A DNA stretch of 5,736 bases from positions 1 to 5,736 of the forward strand of contig CAZFDT010000138.1 in NCBI GenBank assembly GCA_964518335.1. Reading direction: 5' to 3'. The notes beneath the pieces are model-generated. The model was not told the origin of the DNA, ran no database searches, and saw only the letters and a list, made by a program, of their open reading frames with translations. The translations under genes were made by a program, and so were the position numbers. The DNA comes from CAZFDT01 sp964518335 (GTDB taxonomy: Bacteria > Planctomycetota > Phycisphaerae > Phycisphaerales > Phycisphaeraceae). Below, piece by piece: positions 5,733 to 5,736 of this stretch (positions within the stretch are counted from its first letter, which is position 1; every line of letters begins with the position of its first letter).

Positions 5733-5736
5733 CCGT

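Overview
The window is GC-rich DNA with bacterial gene organisation. The gene content is an AraC regulator next to a PhyH-family oxygenase and a UroD-like zinc methyltransferase homologue, a secreted orphan protein, and a divergent FtsQ-like protein. I take this to suggest a member of the Planctomycetota, possibly class Phycisphaerae. That placement is inferred from gene content and composition; no marker gene in the window proves it.

Layout from left to right. Bases 1-39 are the last 12 codons and stop of a plus-strand gene that begins outside the window. Bases 40-299 are a convergent gap with an imperfect inverted repeat. Next come two minus-strand genes: a secreted protein of unknown function (300-1232, probably starting at TTG) and an AraC-family regulator (1390-2220). 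A 139-base divergent regulatory region (2221-2359) separates the regulator from a plus-strand pair. The pair is a phytanoyl-CoA dioxygenase (PhyH) family protein (2360-3202) and a UroD/MtaA-like protein (3215-4333), 12 bases apart and probably translationally coupled. A short convergent gap with a GC hairpin (4334-4419) follows. A minus-strand FtsQ/DivIB-like membrane protein (4420-5310) comes next, with a 12-bp tandem repeat upstream of its likely start. A complete tRNA-Ser(GCU) on the plus strand lies at 5587-5678, and the last 58 bases are clearly lower in GC.

How the genes work together (inference). The regulator and the oxygenase/UroD-like pair form a typical divergent sensor-plus-catabolic-operon unit. 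The AraC protein has an N-terminal sensor domain and would bind repeats in the shared upstream region, switching on a two-enzyme pathway. One enzyme keeps a complete Fe(II)/2-oxoglutarate facial triad. The other keeps the His-X-Cys...Cys zinc site of corrinoid methyltransferases and lacks the HemE signature. Their substrate cannot be read from the sequence. The FtsQ-like gene and the tRNA are housekeeping genes and not part of this unit.
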